Shown here piece by piece: positions 1 to 8,978 of a stretch of DNA of 64,000 nucleotides (position 1 is the first letter of the stretch; each line of letters opens with the position of its first letter). Below the pieces are notes generated by a model. It was given only the letters and a program-made list of their open reading frames with translations. It was not told the DNA's origin and did not search any database. A program made the position numbers and the translations under genes. The stretch is from Blastococcus saxobsidens DD2 (GTDB taxonomy: Bacteria; Actinomycetota; Actinomycetes; Mycobacteriales; Geodermatophilaceae), in NCBI RefSeq assembly GCF_000284015.1, contig NC_016943.1, positions 3,761,541-3,825,540 of the forward strand, read 5' to 3'.

Positions 1-1
1 C

Positions 2-391
2 GTCCTGGCCCTGCTGCTCGCCGGCACCCTGTTCGGCGACGACGACGAGTTCCCGTTCGGCCCGTTCCGGATGTACTCGACCCGCGCCGACCCGGACGCC
101 CCGGTGGTCTCCACCCGCACGGTCGGGCTGACCGCGACCGGCGAGGAGGTGCGGCTGTCCGGCGGGCAGGTCGGGCTGCGCCGCGCGGAGTTCGAGGGGC
201 AGCTGGACCGGATCCAGGAGAACCCGGAGCTGCTGGGGCTGCTGGCCGAGTCCTTCGCCGACGCGCACCCGTCCGCGCCGGAGCTGGTGGCCGTGCAGGT
301 CGTGCAGCGCCGGATCGAGCTGATCGACGGCCGGCAGACCGGGACCTGGTCCGACCACGTCGTGGTCGAGTACGAACTGGAGGACGCATGA
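2..391 (+). CDS. Membrane-anchored hypothetical protein, 5' truncated by window edge
   Basis: The open frame runs from the first bases of the window to the TGA at 389-391, so the N-terminus is missing. The visible part begins with a hydrophobic stretch (VLALLLAGTLFG), consistent with the end of a membrane segment. A motif FPFGPFRMYST follows, then a hydrophilic domain of about 100 residues. An internal ATG at 71 could be taken for a start, but the frame upstream encodes convincing protein. The stop overlaps the ATG of the next membrane protein (ATGA), so the two are translationally coupled and probably work together. Function unknown; it is likely extracytoplasmic behind one membrane helix. 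Confidence 0.6.
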   Translation, partial: VLALLLAGTLFGDDDEFPFGPFRMYSTRADPDAPVVSTRTVGLTATGEEVRLSGGQVGLRRAEFEGQLDRIQENPELLGLLAESFADAHPSAPELVAVQVVQRRIELIDGRQTGTWSDHVVVEYELEDA

Positions 392-1272
392 GCACAGCGA
401 CGTCCCCGGACGCAGCGGCGCCGGACCGCTGGTGGTTCCGGCCGGTCCCGCTCGCCCGCATCGCGGTCTTCCGCGCGATCGCCTACCTGTTCATCCCGGT
501 CGACGTCTTCCTCACCACCGCATGGGTCAAGGCGCACGCCGACGTGCCCGTCGAGTGGTACGACCCGCTGCTCATCGGCCGGCTGCTGCCCCTCCCGACC
601 CCCACCGCCACCGTCGTGGTGGTCGTCCAGTGGGCGCTCCTGCTCGCTGCCCTCGCCGCCGCGACCGGCCGGGCACCGCGGCTGCTGGGCACCGCTGTCT
701 TCCTCCTCTACCTGGAGTGGATGGTGATCGCGATGAGCTTCGGCAAGGTCGACCACGACCGGATCGCCTACCTGGTCGCGCTGGCGGTGCTACCGACCAT
801 CGGGCGGGCACGGTTCCGCGACCGGCGCCCGTCCGAGGCCGCCGGCTGGGCCATGGCCGCCGTGCTGGTGACGATCATGCTGACGTACTTCCTCGCCGCC
901 TGGGCCAAGATCCGGTTCGGGGGCCTCGACTGGCCGTCCGGGGCCACGCTCACCCGCGCGCTCGTACGCCGTGGCACGGAGCTGTCCGAGTGGACCCTCG
1001 ACGTGCCCTACCTGCTGGCGACCGCGCAGTGGGGAATGCTGATCCTGGAGTTCGCCGCCCCGCTCGTGCTGCTGGTGCGCAGTGACCGGGCCCGGATCGC
1101 CCTGGCGGTCTTCCTGCTCGGCTTCCACGTCATGGTCTACGCCGGGGTGGAGATCATCTTCCTGCCGCACTGCGTGGCGATCCTGTCGATCCTGCCCTGG
1201 GAGCGGCTGACCGCACGGCGCCGGGCGCCCGCCGAGCCGTCGGTCCCGGAGCCGAGCCCGGCGCCGGCCTGA
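388..1272 (+). CDS. HTTM-like polytopic membrane protein
   Basis: A 294-residue integral membrane protein with about six to seven hydrophobic segments. Its layout recalls HTTM (vitamin K-dependent carboxylase-like, DoxX-like) proteins: an early RPVPLARIAVFRA helix, a charged FGKVDHDR loop near residue 115, an AKIRFGGLDWPSG segment after a central helix, then EFAAPLVLL and GFHVMVYAG helices. It starts at ATG 388, overlapping the previous stop by 4 bp. The C-terminal tail is Pro/Glu/Ala-rich and cytosolic by the positive-inside rule. Paired genes of this kind are common in actinobacteria, but I know of no assigned reaction. A DoxX or MFS-permease label would be equally loose. Confidence 0.55.
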   Translation: MSTATSPDAAAPDRWWFRPVPLARIAVFRAIAYLFIPVDVFLTTAWVKAHADVPVEWYDPLLIGRLLPLPTPTATVVVVVQWALLLAALAAATGRAPRLLGTAVFLLYLEWMVIAMSFGKVDHDRIAYLVALAVLPTIGRARFRDRRPSEAAGWAMAAVLVTIMLTYFLAAWAKIRFGGLDWPSGATLTRALVRRGTELSEWTLDVPYLLATAQWGMLILEFAAPLVLLVRSDRARIALAVFLLGFHVMVYAGVEIIFLPHCVAILSILPWERLTARRRAPAEPSVPEPSPAPA

Positions 1273-1303
1273 CGAGCCACCCTGGCCCGCCGGGGAGCGC
1301 TGG

Positions 1304-2329
1304 CTAGAGCTGGCCGAGCAGCTCGTCGGCGGCGCGGTAGGGGTCGGTGCTCCCGCCCACCACCTCGTCGGCCAGCGCGCCGAGCGCCGCGGAGCCGCGC
1401 ACGTCACCCATCCGCCCCCGCAGCGTGGCCAGGGCGATCGCCTCGATCTCCCGGGCCGCCCGCTCGCTGCGCCGGCGGTGCCCCTCGCCGGAGGCCTCCA
1501 GCCACTGGCGGTGCTCCTCGATCTTCGCCAGCACCTCCTCGACGCCGTTGTCGGCGTCGCGGGCGGCGACGGTGCGGCAGATCGGTGGCCGCCAGTGACC
1601 GGCCTCCGAGTGCCGGCCGCCGAGGGACAGCATGTAGCGCAGGTCGCGCACGGTCTGGTCGGCGCCGTCCCGGTCGGCCTTGTTGACGACGAAGACGTCG
1701 GCGACCTCGAGGATGCCCGCCTTCGCCGCCTGGATGCCGTCGCCCATGCCGGGGGCCACCAGCACCAGCGTGGTGTCGGCCAGCGAGGCGATCTCCAGCT
1801 CGGACTGCCCGACACCGACGGTCTCGATCAGCACGACGTCGCAGCCGGCGGCGTCCAGCACCCGCAGGGCCTGCGGGGTCGCCCACGAGAGGCCGCCCAG
1901 GTGGCCGCGCGAGGCCATGGAGCGGATGAACACCCCGCTGTCGCCGGCGTGGTCCTGCATGCGCACGCGGTCGCCGAGCAACGCGCCACCGGAGAAGGGC
2001 GACGACGGGTCGACGGCGAGCACGCCGACGCGCTTGCCGGCCTGGCGGAGAGCGCGCACCAGCGCAGTGGTCGACGTGGACTTGCCGACCCCGGGTGAGC
2101 CGGTCAGGCCGATCACCTGGGCCTGCCCCGTGTGCGGGGCCAGGGCGGCCGCCACCTCGCGGAGGGCCGGGCTGGCGTCCTCCACCAGGGAGATCAGCCG
2201 GGCCACGGAACGGGCGTCGCCCTTCCGGGCTCCGGCGACCAGCGTGGGGACGTCGACCGCGCGGCGACTCCGCCGCCCCCTCGGGGCGGCGGAGGCGTCG
2301 GGCTGGACCGCGATGCCGTCCGACGTCAC
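1304..2329 (-). CDS. meaB: Methylmalonyl-CoA mutase-associated GTPase MeaB (ArgK family)
   Basis: A G3E P-loop GTPase that loads and protects the coenzyme B12 of acyl-CoA mutases. The P-loop GSPGVGKST lies at residues 77-85, with a following [16 protein letters not shown] segment, an ETVGVGQSE switch region and the NKAD base-recognition motif. The GTG start at 2329 is preferred because GTG overlaps the thiolase TGA (GTGA), giving 341 residues. A longer frame reaching 2383 would run into the thiolase coding sequence. It is co-transcribed with the thiolase and lies close to epimerase, Ccr and the MeaA-type mutase, so its client here is probably the ethylmalonyl- or methylmalonyl-CoA mutase. Confidence 0.93.
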   Translation of the reverse strand: MTSDGIAVQPDASAAPRGRRSRRAVDVPTLVAGARKGDARSVARLISLVEDASPALREVAAALAPHTGQAQVIGLTGSPGVGKSTSTTALVRALRQAGKRVGVLAVDPSSPFSGGALLGDRVRMQDHAGDSGVFIRSMASRGHLGGLSWATPQALRVLDAAGCDVVLIETVGVGQSELEIASLADTTLVLVAPGMGDGIQAAKAGILEVADVFVVNKADRDGADQTVRDLRYMLSLGGRHSEAGHWRPPICRTVAARDADNGVEEVLAKIEEHRQWLEASGEGHRRRSERAAREIEAIALATLRGRMGDVRGSAALGALADEVVGGSTDPYRAADELLGQL

Positions 2330-3516
2330 GCCTTGGCGGGCACGTGCAGGATCAGCGCGTCCCCCTGGCCCCCGCCGCCGCACAGCGCGGCCGCGCCGAC
2401 GCCACCGCCCCTGCGGCGCAGTTCCAGCGCGACGTCGAGCACGACGCGGGCACCGCTCATGCCGATCGGGTGACCCAGCGCGATGGCGCCGCCGTTGGGG
2501 TTGACCTTCTCGGGGTCGATGCCCAGCTCGCGGGTGGAGACGATGCCGACGGCGGCGAAGGCCTCGTTGAGCTCGACGACGTCGAGGTCCGCAGGCGTGA
2601 TGCCCTCGCGCTCGCAGGCCTTCTGGATCGCCCGCGACGGCTGGCTCTGCAGGGTGGCGTCCGGACCGGCGACCACGCCGTGCGCGCCGATCTCGGCGAT
2701 CGGCGTGACGCCCAGCTCGGCGGCCTTCTCGGCGCTCATGACCACCACCGCGCAGGCCCCGTCGGAGATCTGCGACGCGGTGCCCGCGGTGATCGTCCCG
2801 TCCTTGGCGAACGCCGGCTTCAGCTTGGCCAGGCTCGCCGCGGTGGTGTCGGGGCGGATCCCCTCGTCCTCGGTGAACTCGATCGGGTCACCCTTGCGCT
2901 GCGGGATGAGGACCGGGGTGACCGCCTCGGCGAAGACGCCGTCCTTGGCGGCGCGCGCCGCCTTCTGGTGGCTGGCGGCGGCGAACTCGTCCTGCTCCTC
3001 GCGGGTCAGGTCGTAGCGGGAGTTGGCCTTCTCGGTCAGTTCTCCCATCGCGACCTGGTCGAAGGTGTCGGAGAGACCGTCGTGGGCCATGGAGTCGACG
3101 AGCGTGGTGTCGCCGTACTTCGTGCCGGTGCGCGAGCCGGCAAGCAGGTGCGGAGCCTGCGTCATCGACTCCATGCCGCCTGCGACGACGACGTCGTACT
3201 CGCCGGCGCGGATCAGCTGGTCGGCCATCGCGATCGCGCTGAGGCCGGAGAGGCAGACCTTGTTGATCGTCAGCGAGGGCACCGACATCGGGATGCCACC
3301 GGCGACCGCGGCCGGGCGGGCCGGGTTCTGACCGGCACCGGCCTGGATGACCTGACCCATGATCACGTAGTCGACCTGGTCGCCGGAGATGCCGGCGCGC
3401 TCGAGAGCGGCCTTGATGGCGACGCCGCCGAGGTCGGCCGCGGAGAAGTCCTTGAGCGAGCCGAGGAGCCGCCCCATCGGGGTACGGGCGCCGCTGACGA
3501 TGACCGAGCGGGACAT
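2326..3516 (-). CDS. Acetyl-CoA C-acetyltransferase (thiolase)
   Basis: A 396-residue biosynthetic-type thiolase, the usual family length. The nucleophilic cysteine is C88 in NKVCLSGL. The C-terminal acid/base motifs [10 protein letters not shown] and CGGGGQGDA are intact. It condenses two acetyl-CoA into acetoacetyl-CoA, the entry step to the ethylmalonyl-CoA pathway or polyhydroxybutyrate, and can also run in the thiolytic direction. It has an ATG start and its stop overlaps the meaB GTG. The gene is divergent from the epimerase gene, with a promoter-bearing gap of about 210 bp. The neighbourhood matches M. tuberculosis fadA4 next to the epimerase gene. Confidence 0.93.
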   Translation of the reverse strand: MSRSVIVSGARTPMGRLLGSLKDFSAADLGGVAIKAALERAGISGDQVDYVIMGQVIQAGAGQNPARPAAVAGGIPMSVPSLTINKVCLSGLSAIAMADQLIRAGEYDVVVAGGMESMTQAPHLLAGSRTGTKYGDTTLVDSMAHDGLSDTFDQVAMGELTEKANSRYDLTREEQDEFAAASHQKAARAAKDGVFAEAVTPVLIPQRKGDPIEFTEDEGIRPDTTAASLAKLKPAFAKDGTITAGTASQISDGACAVVVMSAEKAAELGVTPIAEIGAHGVVAGPDATLQSQPSRAIQKACEREGITPADLDVVELNEAFAAVGIVSTRELGIDPEKVNPNGGAIALGHPIGMSGARVVLDVALELRRRGGGVGAAALCGGGGQGDALILHVPAKA

Positions 3517-3728
3517 GCTGCCTCCAGGGGCGGGCCGCCGCCGTTGGCGGCCACGTTGTCGGGACGCACCGCGGCGGCGGGGACCGGCGCGGCGTCAGGC
3601 CTTCCGGGAAGGATAGGACGGCGCACCGGCATGCGGCAGGGCCGGTTCTGTGGTCGCGATCACGCCGGTCGGGTGATGCCCGCCACATCGACCTGTCGTC
3701 CGGGACGTCGTGGCGTCAGGATGCCCCG

Positions 3729-4202
3729 GTGACCACCAACGACGCCGATCACAGCAGCGCCGCGGGCCTGCCCGCGGAGCTGTTCACCACCATCGACCAC
3801 GTGGGCATCGCCGTGCCGGACCTCGACGAGGCGATCGCCTTCTACGCCCGGACCTTCGGGGTGCGCTCCGTGCACGAGGAGACCAACGAGGAGCAGGGCG
3901 TCCGCGAGGCCATGCTCGCCGTCGGCACGGGGGACACCCGCATCCAGCTGCTCGCGCCGCTGACCCCGGAGTCGACCATCGCGAAGTTCATCGGCCGCTC
4001 CGGCCCGGGCCTGCAGCAGCTGGCCTTCCGGGTGGACGACGTCGAGGCGGTCAGCGCCACGCTGCGCGAGCGAGGCCTGCGCCTGCTCTACGACGTCCCC
4101 AGGCGTGGGACGTCGGACAGCCGGGTCAACTTCATCCACCCGAAGGACGCCGGCGGCGTCCTGGTCGAGCTCGTCGAGCCCGCCGCCGCGCCCGCTCACT
4201 GA
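3729..4202 (+). CDS. mce: Methylmalonyl-CoA / ethylmalonyl-CoA epimerase
   Basis: A 157-residue glyoxalase-fold (VOC) epimerase that interconverts the R and S forms of methylmalonyl-CoA and ethylmalonyl-CoA. The N-terminal metal site IDHVGIAVPDLDEAI lies near residue 23. The second half carries QQLAFRVDDVEA and ends with the metal-ligand glutamate segment GVLVELVEP. The GTG at 3729 is the start, after a disordered N-terminal leader of about 20 residues. The gene lies between the thiolase and crotonyl-CoA carboxylase/reductase genes, which fits a role feeding the B12 mutase of the ethylmalonyl-CoA pathway. Confidence 0.92.
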   Translation: MTTNDADHSSAAGLPAELFTTIDHVGIAVPDLDEAIAFYARTFGVRSVHEETNEEQGVREAMLAVGTGDTRIQLLAPLTPESTIAKFIGRSGPGLQQLAFRVDDVEAVSATLRERGLRLLYDVPRRGTSDSRVNFIHPKDAGGVLVELVEPAAAPAH

Positions 4203-4301
4203 CCGACCACACCGGAACGGTTACCGACCGGTAACATCCATCCCCACCGCAACCGCCCTCCGAGCCCGGCCGACCCGGCCGCCGATGACCCAGGAGTTCG
4301 C

Positions 4302-5633
4302 GTGAACGAGATCAGGGACGCCATCCTCGCCGACGAGCTGGACGCACTGGGAGGCCTGGCCGTGCCGGCGTCCTACCGCGCCGTGCTGGTCCGCAAGGAC
4401 GAGCAGAACATGTTCGAGGGGATGTCCACCAAGGACAAGGACCCCCGCAAGTCGCTGCACGTCGAGGAGGTGGCGACCCCGGAGCTGGGCCCCGGCGAGG
4501 CGATCGTCGCCGTCATGGCGTCCTCGGTGAACTACAACACCGTCTGGACCTCGATCTTCGAGCCGGTCTCGACCTTCGGCTTCCTGGAGCGCTACGGCCG
4601 GGTCTCCGAGCTGACCAAGCGGCACGACCTGCCCTACCACGTGGTGGGATCCGACCTGGCCGGCGTCGTGCTGCGGGTCGGGCCGGGCGTCAACAAGTGG
4701 AAGCCCGGTGACGAGGTCGTCGCGCACTGCCTGTCCGTGGAGCTCGAGGACCCGGCCGGCCACGACGACACGATGATGGACCCCGAGCAGCGGATCTGGG
4801 GCTTCGAGACCAACTTCGGCGGTCTGGCCGAGCTGGCGCTGGTCAAGAGCAATCAGCTCATGCCCAAGCCGGCCCACCTGTCCTGGGAGGAGGCCGCGGC
4901 GCCGGGGCTGGTCAACTCCACCGCCTACCGGCAGCTGGTCAGCAAGAACGGCGCGGCCATGAAGCAGGGCGACACCGTGCTCATCTGGGGCGCCTCGGGC
5001 GGGCTGGGCTCGTACGCCACCCAGATGGCGCTCAACGGCGGTGCCATCCCCGTGTGCGTCGTGAGCAGCCCGGAGAAGGCCGACATCGTCCGGAAGATGG
5101 GCGCCGAGCTGGTCATCGACCGCTCCGCCGAGGGCTACCGGTTCTGGAAGGACGAGAACACCCAGGACCCCAAGGAGTGGCAGCGCCTGGGCAAGAAGAT
5201 CCGTGAGCTGACCGGCGGGGAGGACGTCGACATCGTCTTCGAGCACCCCGGCCGGGACACCTTCGGCGCCAGCGTCTACGTCGCCAAGAAGGGCGGGACG
5301 ATCGTCACCTGCGCCTCCACCACCGGGTACATGCACTCCTACGACAACCGGTACCTCTGGATGAACCTCAAGCGGATCGTCAGCTCGCACTTCGCCAACT
5401 ACAAGGAGGCGTGGGAAGCCAACCGGCTCATCGACAAGGGGCTGATCCACCCGACCCTGTCGAAGGTGTACCCGATGGAGGAGGTCGGCCAGGCCGCCTG
5501 CGACGTCAAGGGCAACCTGCACCAGGGCAAGGTCGGCGTCCTCACCCTCGCCCCCGAGGAGGGGCTGGGCGTCAAGGACGCCGAGAAGCGCGAGAAGCAC
5601 CTGGCGGCGATCAACCGCTTCCGCGGAGTCTGA
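4302..5633 (+). CDS. ccr: Crotonyl-CoA carboxylase/reductase
   Basis: A 443-residue medium-chain dehydrogenase/reductase of the Ccr family. It reduces crotonyl-CoA with NADPH and fixes CO2 to give ethylmalonyl-CoA, the signature step of the ethylmalonyl-CoA pathway; it also supplies extender units in some actinobacteria. Family signatures include the Ccr-specific N-terminus, HVVGSDLAGVVLRVG, the FGGLAELALV segment, and the nucleotide-binding loop WGASGGLGSYATQ near residue 228. The C-terminal SSHFANYKEAWEANRLI is typical. GTG start at 4302. A stable hairpin follows the stop, so it probably ends a short epimerase-ccr transcript. Confidence 0.95.
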   Translation: MNEIRDAILADELDALGGLAVPASYRAVLVRKDEQNMFEGMSTKDKDPRKSLHVEEVATPELGPGEAIVAVMASSVNYNTVWTSIFEPVSTFGFLERYGRVSELTKRHDLPYHVVGSDLAGVVLRVGPGVNKWKPGDEVVAHCLSVELEDPAGHDDTMMDPEQRIWGFETNFGGLAELALVKSNQLMPKPAHLSWEEAAAPGLVNSTAYRQLVSKNGAAMKQGDTVLIWGASGGLGSYATQMALNGGAIPVCVVSSPEKADIVRKMGAELVIDRSAEGYRFWKDENTQDPKEWQRLGKKIRELTGGEDVDIVFEHPGRDTFGASVYVAKKGGTIVTCASTTGYMHSYDNRYLWMNLKRIVSSHFANYKEAWEANRLIDKGLIHPTLSKVYPMEEVGQAACDVKGNLHQGKVGVLTLAPEEGLGVKDAEKREKHLAAINRFRGV

Positions 5634-5649
5634 GGGAGGACTCCGGCCG

Positions 5650-5682
5650 CCGGTGGGGTCGGCCGCGCGCCGGCCCCACCGG
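5650..5682 (+). terminator. Hairpin terminator after ccr
   Basis: Inverted repeat 17 bp after the ccr stop. Arms CCGGTGGGG (5650-5658) and CCCCACCGG (5674-5682) enclose a second helix CGGC/GCCG joined through a U-G pair, giving about 14 pairs with a 5-nt loop. There is no T-run, as is common for actinobacterial terminators. It separates ccr from the divIVA-like gene. Confidence 0.6.
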
Positions 5683-5779
5683 GCACCGTCCGGCGTGTCG
5701 CGCGAGACGTCCGGGACAGCTGGGATTCGACCACCCCGGGAACGGTGACGAGCCCCTCCCCTTCTGCGAGGATGACCCC

Positions 5780-7006
5780 ATGAGCGACCCCCGCGATCTG
5801 CCGATGCACGAGGCGCAGCACTCGTTCGACGTCGTCCTGCGCGGATACGACCGCAGCCAGGTGGCCGACACCATCGAGCGGCTGGAGGCGGACTTCCGCA
5901 TCGCGCTCGCCGATCGCGACGCCGCGGTCGCCCGCTCGGCCGACATGGCCGGCCAGCTGTCGGCGCTGCACGGCGAGATCGAGTCCCTCCGGCGCAAGGC
6001 CGCCACCGCCGCGGCCCCGACGTTCGAGAACATCAGCGAGCGCATCCAGCACATGCTGCAGCTCGCCGAGGAGGAGGCCGGCGAGATCCGCCGCGCCGCC
6101 GAGATCGACGCTTTGGCCGTCCGCGAGCAGACGGCCACCGAGGAGCGTGCCCTGCTCGAGCGGCACGCGGCCGGGCAGGCCGAGATCGAGCGGATGATCA
6201 CCGAGGCCCGCCAGGGCGCCGAGCAGATCGCGCAGAAGGCCCAGATCCGCGCCGACGAGCTGGTCGCGAAGGCGCAGGAGCGGGTCGCGCGTCTCGACGC
6301 CGAGTCGCAGGCCCGCCGGGCGAAGGTCGAGGAGGACTTCGACATCGCCCAGCGCGCCCGCCGCGCCGAGGCCGCCCGCGCCGAGGAGGACCGGGAGCGG
6401 GTCTCCACGCAGGCCGCTCGCCAGCGGATCTCGGCCGCCGAACAGCACGCGGCCCAGCTCGTCGCCGAGGCCGAGGCCCGCGCCGAGGCGATCCGCGAGG
6501 TTCGCGACGAGCTGACCAGCCGGCTGCTCCAGGCCCGCCGGCTGCTGGACACCCTGCCGGACCTGGGCGACCGTTCCCAGCAGTCCCGGGACGACGCCGG
6601 GACCGACCGGCGCCCCGAGCCGGCCGCTCGCCCCGCGGAGCCTGCGGCGGAGGGCGCGCCCGTGGCGCAGACCGCCAAGCCCGCCACGGCTCCGCAGCCG
6701 GCTGCCGCCGCCTGGCCCCAGGCACCGGCCCCGGTCGCCGGGCCGCAGACCGGGCAGCAGCCCGCCGTCCAGGTGCCCCGGGGCGACGGCGAGGCCGCCG
6801 CCGCACGGCAGCCGACGCGTCCCGACCCGGTGACCGCCACGTTCCCCGCCGGCCACCGCGCGGGAGAGCCCACGACCCGGCAGCTGCCGCTGCCGCCGCG
6901 CCCCGACTCCGGCCCGTCGGAATCCACCGCGGAGTCCATGGCGGGCGCCACGGTCGCGAACCCGGCCACCCGGTCGATCGACCAGCCGGTCCGGGCGCAG
7001 GGCTGA
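5780..7006 (+). CDS. DivIVA/Wag31-like coiled-coil cell-pole protein
   Basis: A 408-residue protein. The N-terminal lipid-binding DivIVA-type segment (FDVVLRGYDRSQVADTIERLEADF) lies at about residues 14-37. It is followed by a long Ala/Glu/Arg-rich coiled coil to about residue 265. The tail of about 130 residues is Pro/Ala/Gln-rich and looks disordered. Such proteins sit at curved membrane and scaffold polar growth or septation. The ATG at 5780 is chosen because the DivIVA motif begins just after it and the frame upstream is the ccr shadow. It is probably an accessory DivIVA rather than the essential Wag31, since no ylm/ftsZ genes are nearby. Confidence 0.75.
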   Translation: MSDPRDLPMHEAQHSFDVVLRGYDRSQVADTIERLEADFRIALADRDAAVARSADMAGQLSALHGEIESLRRKAATAAAPTFENISERIQHMLQLAEEEAGEIRRAAEIDALAVREQTATEERALLERHAAGQAEIERMITEARQGAEQIAQKAQIRADELVAKAQERVARLDAESQARRAKVEEDFDIAQRARRAEAARAEEDRERVSTQAARQRISAAEQHAAQLVAEAEARAEAIREVRDELTSRLLQARRLLDTLPDLGDRSQQSRDDAGTDRRPEPAARPAEPAAEGAPVAQTAKPATAPQPAAAAWPQAPAPVAGPQTGQQPAVQVPRGDGEAAAARQPTRPDPVTATFPAGHRAGEPTTRQLPLPPRPDSGPSESTAESMAGATVANPATRSIDQPVRAQG

Positions 7007-7110
7007 CGCCGGCGGCCCACCACCCGCGGTAGCGAGCCACCGCACCACCGCGCGCGGGCCGACCGGCGTCCTGCGCGCGGAACCTCCACGGACGCCGGGG
7101 AGGAGGTGCG

Positions 7111-8028
7111 GTGCCGACCCGCAGTGCACGGCACCGTCCCCGGCACCGCGCCGGGGGACCGCTCGGCGCCACCCTCGGCAGCCGGCGCGGGCAGCTCCTC
7201 CTCGTGGCGGCGCTCGTCGCGGTGCTGGCTGCGGCGGCGGTCGCCCTGGTGGCGGGGCCGGAGCAGGGGGACCGGTCCAGCGCCCAGGGCGGCCCACCGA
7301 CCGGAGGGGCGGGCACACCGACGGCGGGGACGACGACCGCCCCGGACAGCGCCCCGGCGACGAACACCGTCCCCGGGACCGGGATCACCTCCCTGCTGGA
7401 CTGGGCCGACGGCGAACTGCCTCCCGGCACGCAGCTGCGCGCCGAGGGCGACGTGCGCGACGACCTGCTCGCCGCCGGAGCACCCGACGACCTGGTGGCG
7501 ACCGACCGGCCCACCGGCCCGGACGGCCTCGTCCTCACGGTGTCCGACGGCTCCGCCGGGCCCGGCGGCCGGGTGGTCGCCCGCTTCGATGGCCTCGTCC
7601 TGAGCGACCCCTCCCCCGGCACCCCCACGGTGGAGCACCTCGAACGGCGGCGGGCGCTGGCCGAGGCGATGCTGGCCAACCCCACGATGCGCGCCCCGGA
7701 GCAGGCGGCCGCGGTGCTGCGGTCGGCCGACGTGGACATGCGGCTGCTGTCCCTGCTGGCGGTGCTGACCGCGCGGGAGGGCCTCGGTGTGGCCGCCTTC
7801 CCGCGGGCCGCGGGAGCCGAGGGGCCGGCGCGGACCGTGCTGCTCGACGCCGTGGGAAGCGCGCCGGTCGGCGCCGGCGAAGCGGCCACCGCGGAACTAC
7901 GCACCTGGCTGGAGGCCCAGCTCCCGCCCTTCGCCCCCGACCGCGTCGAGGTCACGGAGGAGGGCGTTCTGCTGTCCTACCGCTACGCATCGGACCCCGA
8001 CGCGCTGGTCGCCGAGGCCGCCCCGTGA
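7111..8028 (+). CDS. Hypothetical membrane-anchored extracytoplasmic protein
   Basis: A 305-residue protein with GTG start and a strong GGGGAGGAGG ribosome site 4-5 nt upstream. It has a basic N-terminus, one membrane helix at about residues 29-48 (LLLVAALVAVLAAAAVALVAG), a Gly/Thr/Pro linker, then an exported domain of about 210 residues. I see no catalytic signature. The alternating hydrophobic pattern and repeated TGPDGLVLTVSDGS-like turns suggest a compact domain. It precedes the DUF4397 protein and class F sortase, so a cell-envelope role is likely. Function unknown. Confidence 0.65.
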   Translation: MPTRSARHRPRHRAGGPLGATLGSRRGQLLLVAALVAVLAAAAVALVAGPEQGDRSSAQGGPPTGGAGTPTAGTTTAPDSAPATNTVPGTGITSLLDWADGELPPGTQLRAEGDVRDDLLAAGAPDDLVATDRPTGPDGLVLTVSDGSAGPGGRVVARFDGLVLSDPSPGTPTVEHLERRRALAEAMLANPTMRAPEQAAAVLRSADVDMRLLSLLAVLTAREGLGVAAFPRAAGAEGPARTVLLDAVGSAPVGAGEAATAELRTWLEAQLPPFAPDRVEVTEEGVLLSYRYASDPDALVAEAAP

Positions 8029-8113
8029 CGCTCGGTTGGACAGGAGTCGCGTCGAGTGGGCGAATGGACCCCAGGGCCGCTTCCCGGTCCGCTCCCCACC
8101 TCTTGGAGAAACT

Positions 8114-8968
8114 GTGGACCGGTTGACCCGCGTGCTGTCCGTCGCCGCACTGAGTGCCGGCTTCCTGCTCGTCGCCCCCGCCGGGGCGGGCGCCGCCGAG
8201 GAGGACGGGCTGCTGCGCCTGGCCCACCTCTCGCCGGACACCCCGGCGGTCGACGTGTACGTCGACTCGGTCGCCGACCCGGGCGACGGGACGGCGCTGC
8301 TCACCGTGCCCGGCGTCGGTTACGGGACCATCTCCGACTACCAGAGCGTGCCCGCGGGGGTCTACGCGGTGAGCATGCGGCAGGCCGGCGCCGACCCGAC
8401 CGCTCCGCCGGTGCTGTCGACCACCGTGGAGATCGGCTCCGGTGACGCTCGCACCGTCGCCGGGGTCGGCCGCTTCGCCGACCTGGGCCTGGAGGTGCTC
8501 GAGGACGACCTCACGCTCGCGCCGCCCGGCCAGGCCCGCGTGCGGATCATCTCCGCCGCAGCCACGGCACCGACGCTGGACGCCGCCGTCGGCGGTACGG
8601 ACCTGGCCACCGGTCTGGCCTTCGCCGAGGCCGGCGACTACGCCACCGTGCCCGGCGACGCCGGCTCGGTGCGGCTCACGGTGGACGGCGAGCCCACCGA
8701 GTTGCCGCTGGACCTGGCCCCGGGCTCCGTGTACAGCCTCTTCGTCCTGGACCGACCCGAGGGCGGGCTGACCGTGCGCACGGTCCTGGACGCCGCGGGC
8801 TCGGGCGTGGTGCCGACCGGCGGTGTCGAGACGGGCGCCGGCGGCACCGCGGCCGACGAGGTGGACCCGGCCGTCGTGAGCGGTGCCGCAGGCCTGACGA
8901 TCCTCACCGGCCTGCTGCTGGCCCGGCGGTCGCGCCGCGATCCGGCACGGCACGCCGCCGGTTCCTGA
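8114..8968 (+). CDS. DUF4397 surface protein, probable sortase substrate
   Basis: A 284-residue secreted protein. The signal peptide (RVLSVAALSAGFLLVAPAGAGA) is cleaved near residue 26. Two DUF4397 beta-sandwich halves follow (LLRLAHLSPDTPAVDVYVDS and a second from ARVRIISAAATAP). The C-terminus carries a VPTGGVETGAGG linker, a hydrophobic segment and an Arg-rich tail (LLLARRSRRD), the layout of a cell-wall sorting signal without a canonical LPXTG. GTG start at 8114, shortly after a GGAG sequence. The sortase gene follows after 10 bp, supporting an enzyme-substrate pair. Confidence 0.8.
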   Translation: MDRLTRVLSVAALSAGFLLVAPAGAGAAEEDGLLRLAHLSPDTPAVDVYVDSVADPGDGTALLTVPGVGYGTISDYQSVPAGVYAVSMRQAGADPTAPPVLSTTVEIGSGDARTVAGVGRFADLGLEVLEDDLTLAPPGQARVRIISAAATAPTLDAAVGGTDLATGLAFAEAGDYATVPGDAGSVRLTVDGEPTELPLDLAPGSVYSLFVLDRPEGGLTVRTVLDAAGSGVVPTGGVETGAGGTAADEVDPAVVSGAAGLTILTGLLLARRSRRDPARHAAGS

Positions 8969-8978
8969 GGCGCGCCCG

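Noticed and set aside
2095-3732. 545-codon plus-strand frame opposite the thiolase
   Set aside because: Shadow frame; the thiolase active-site motifs on the minus strand are decisive.
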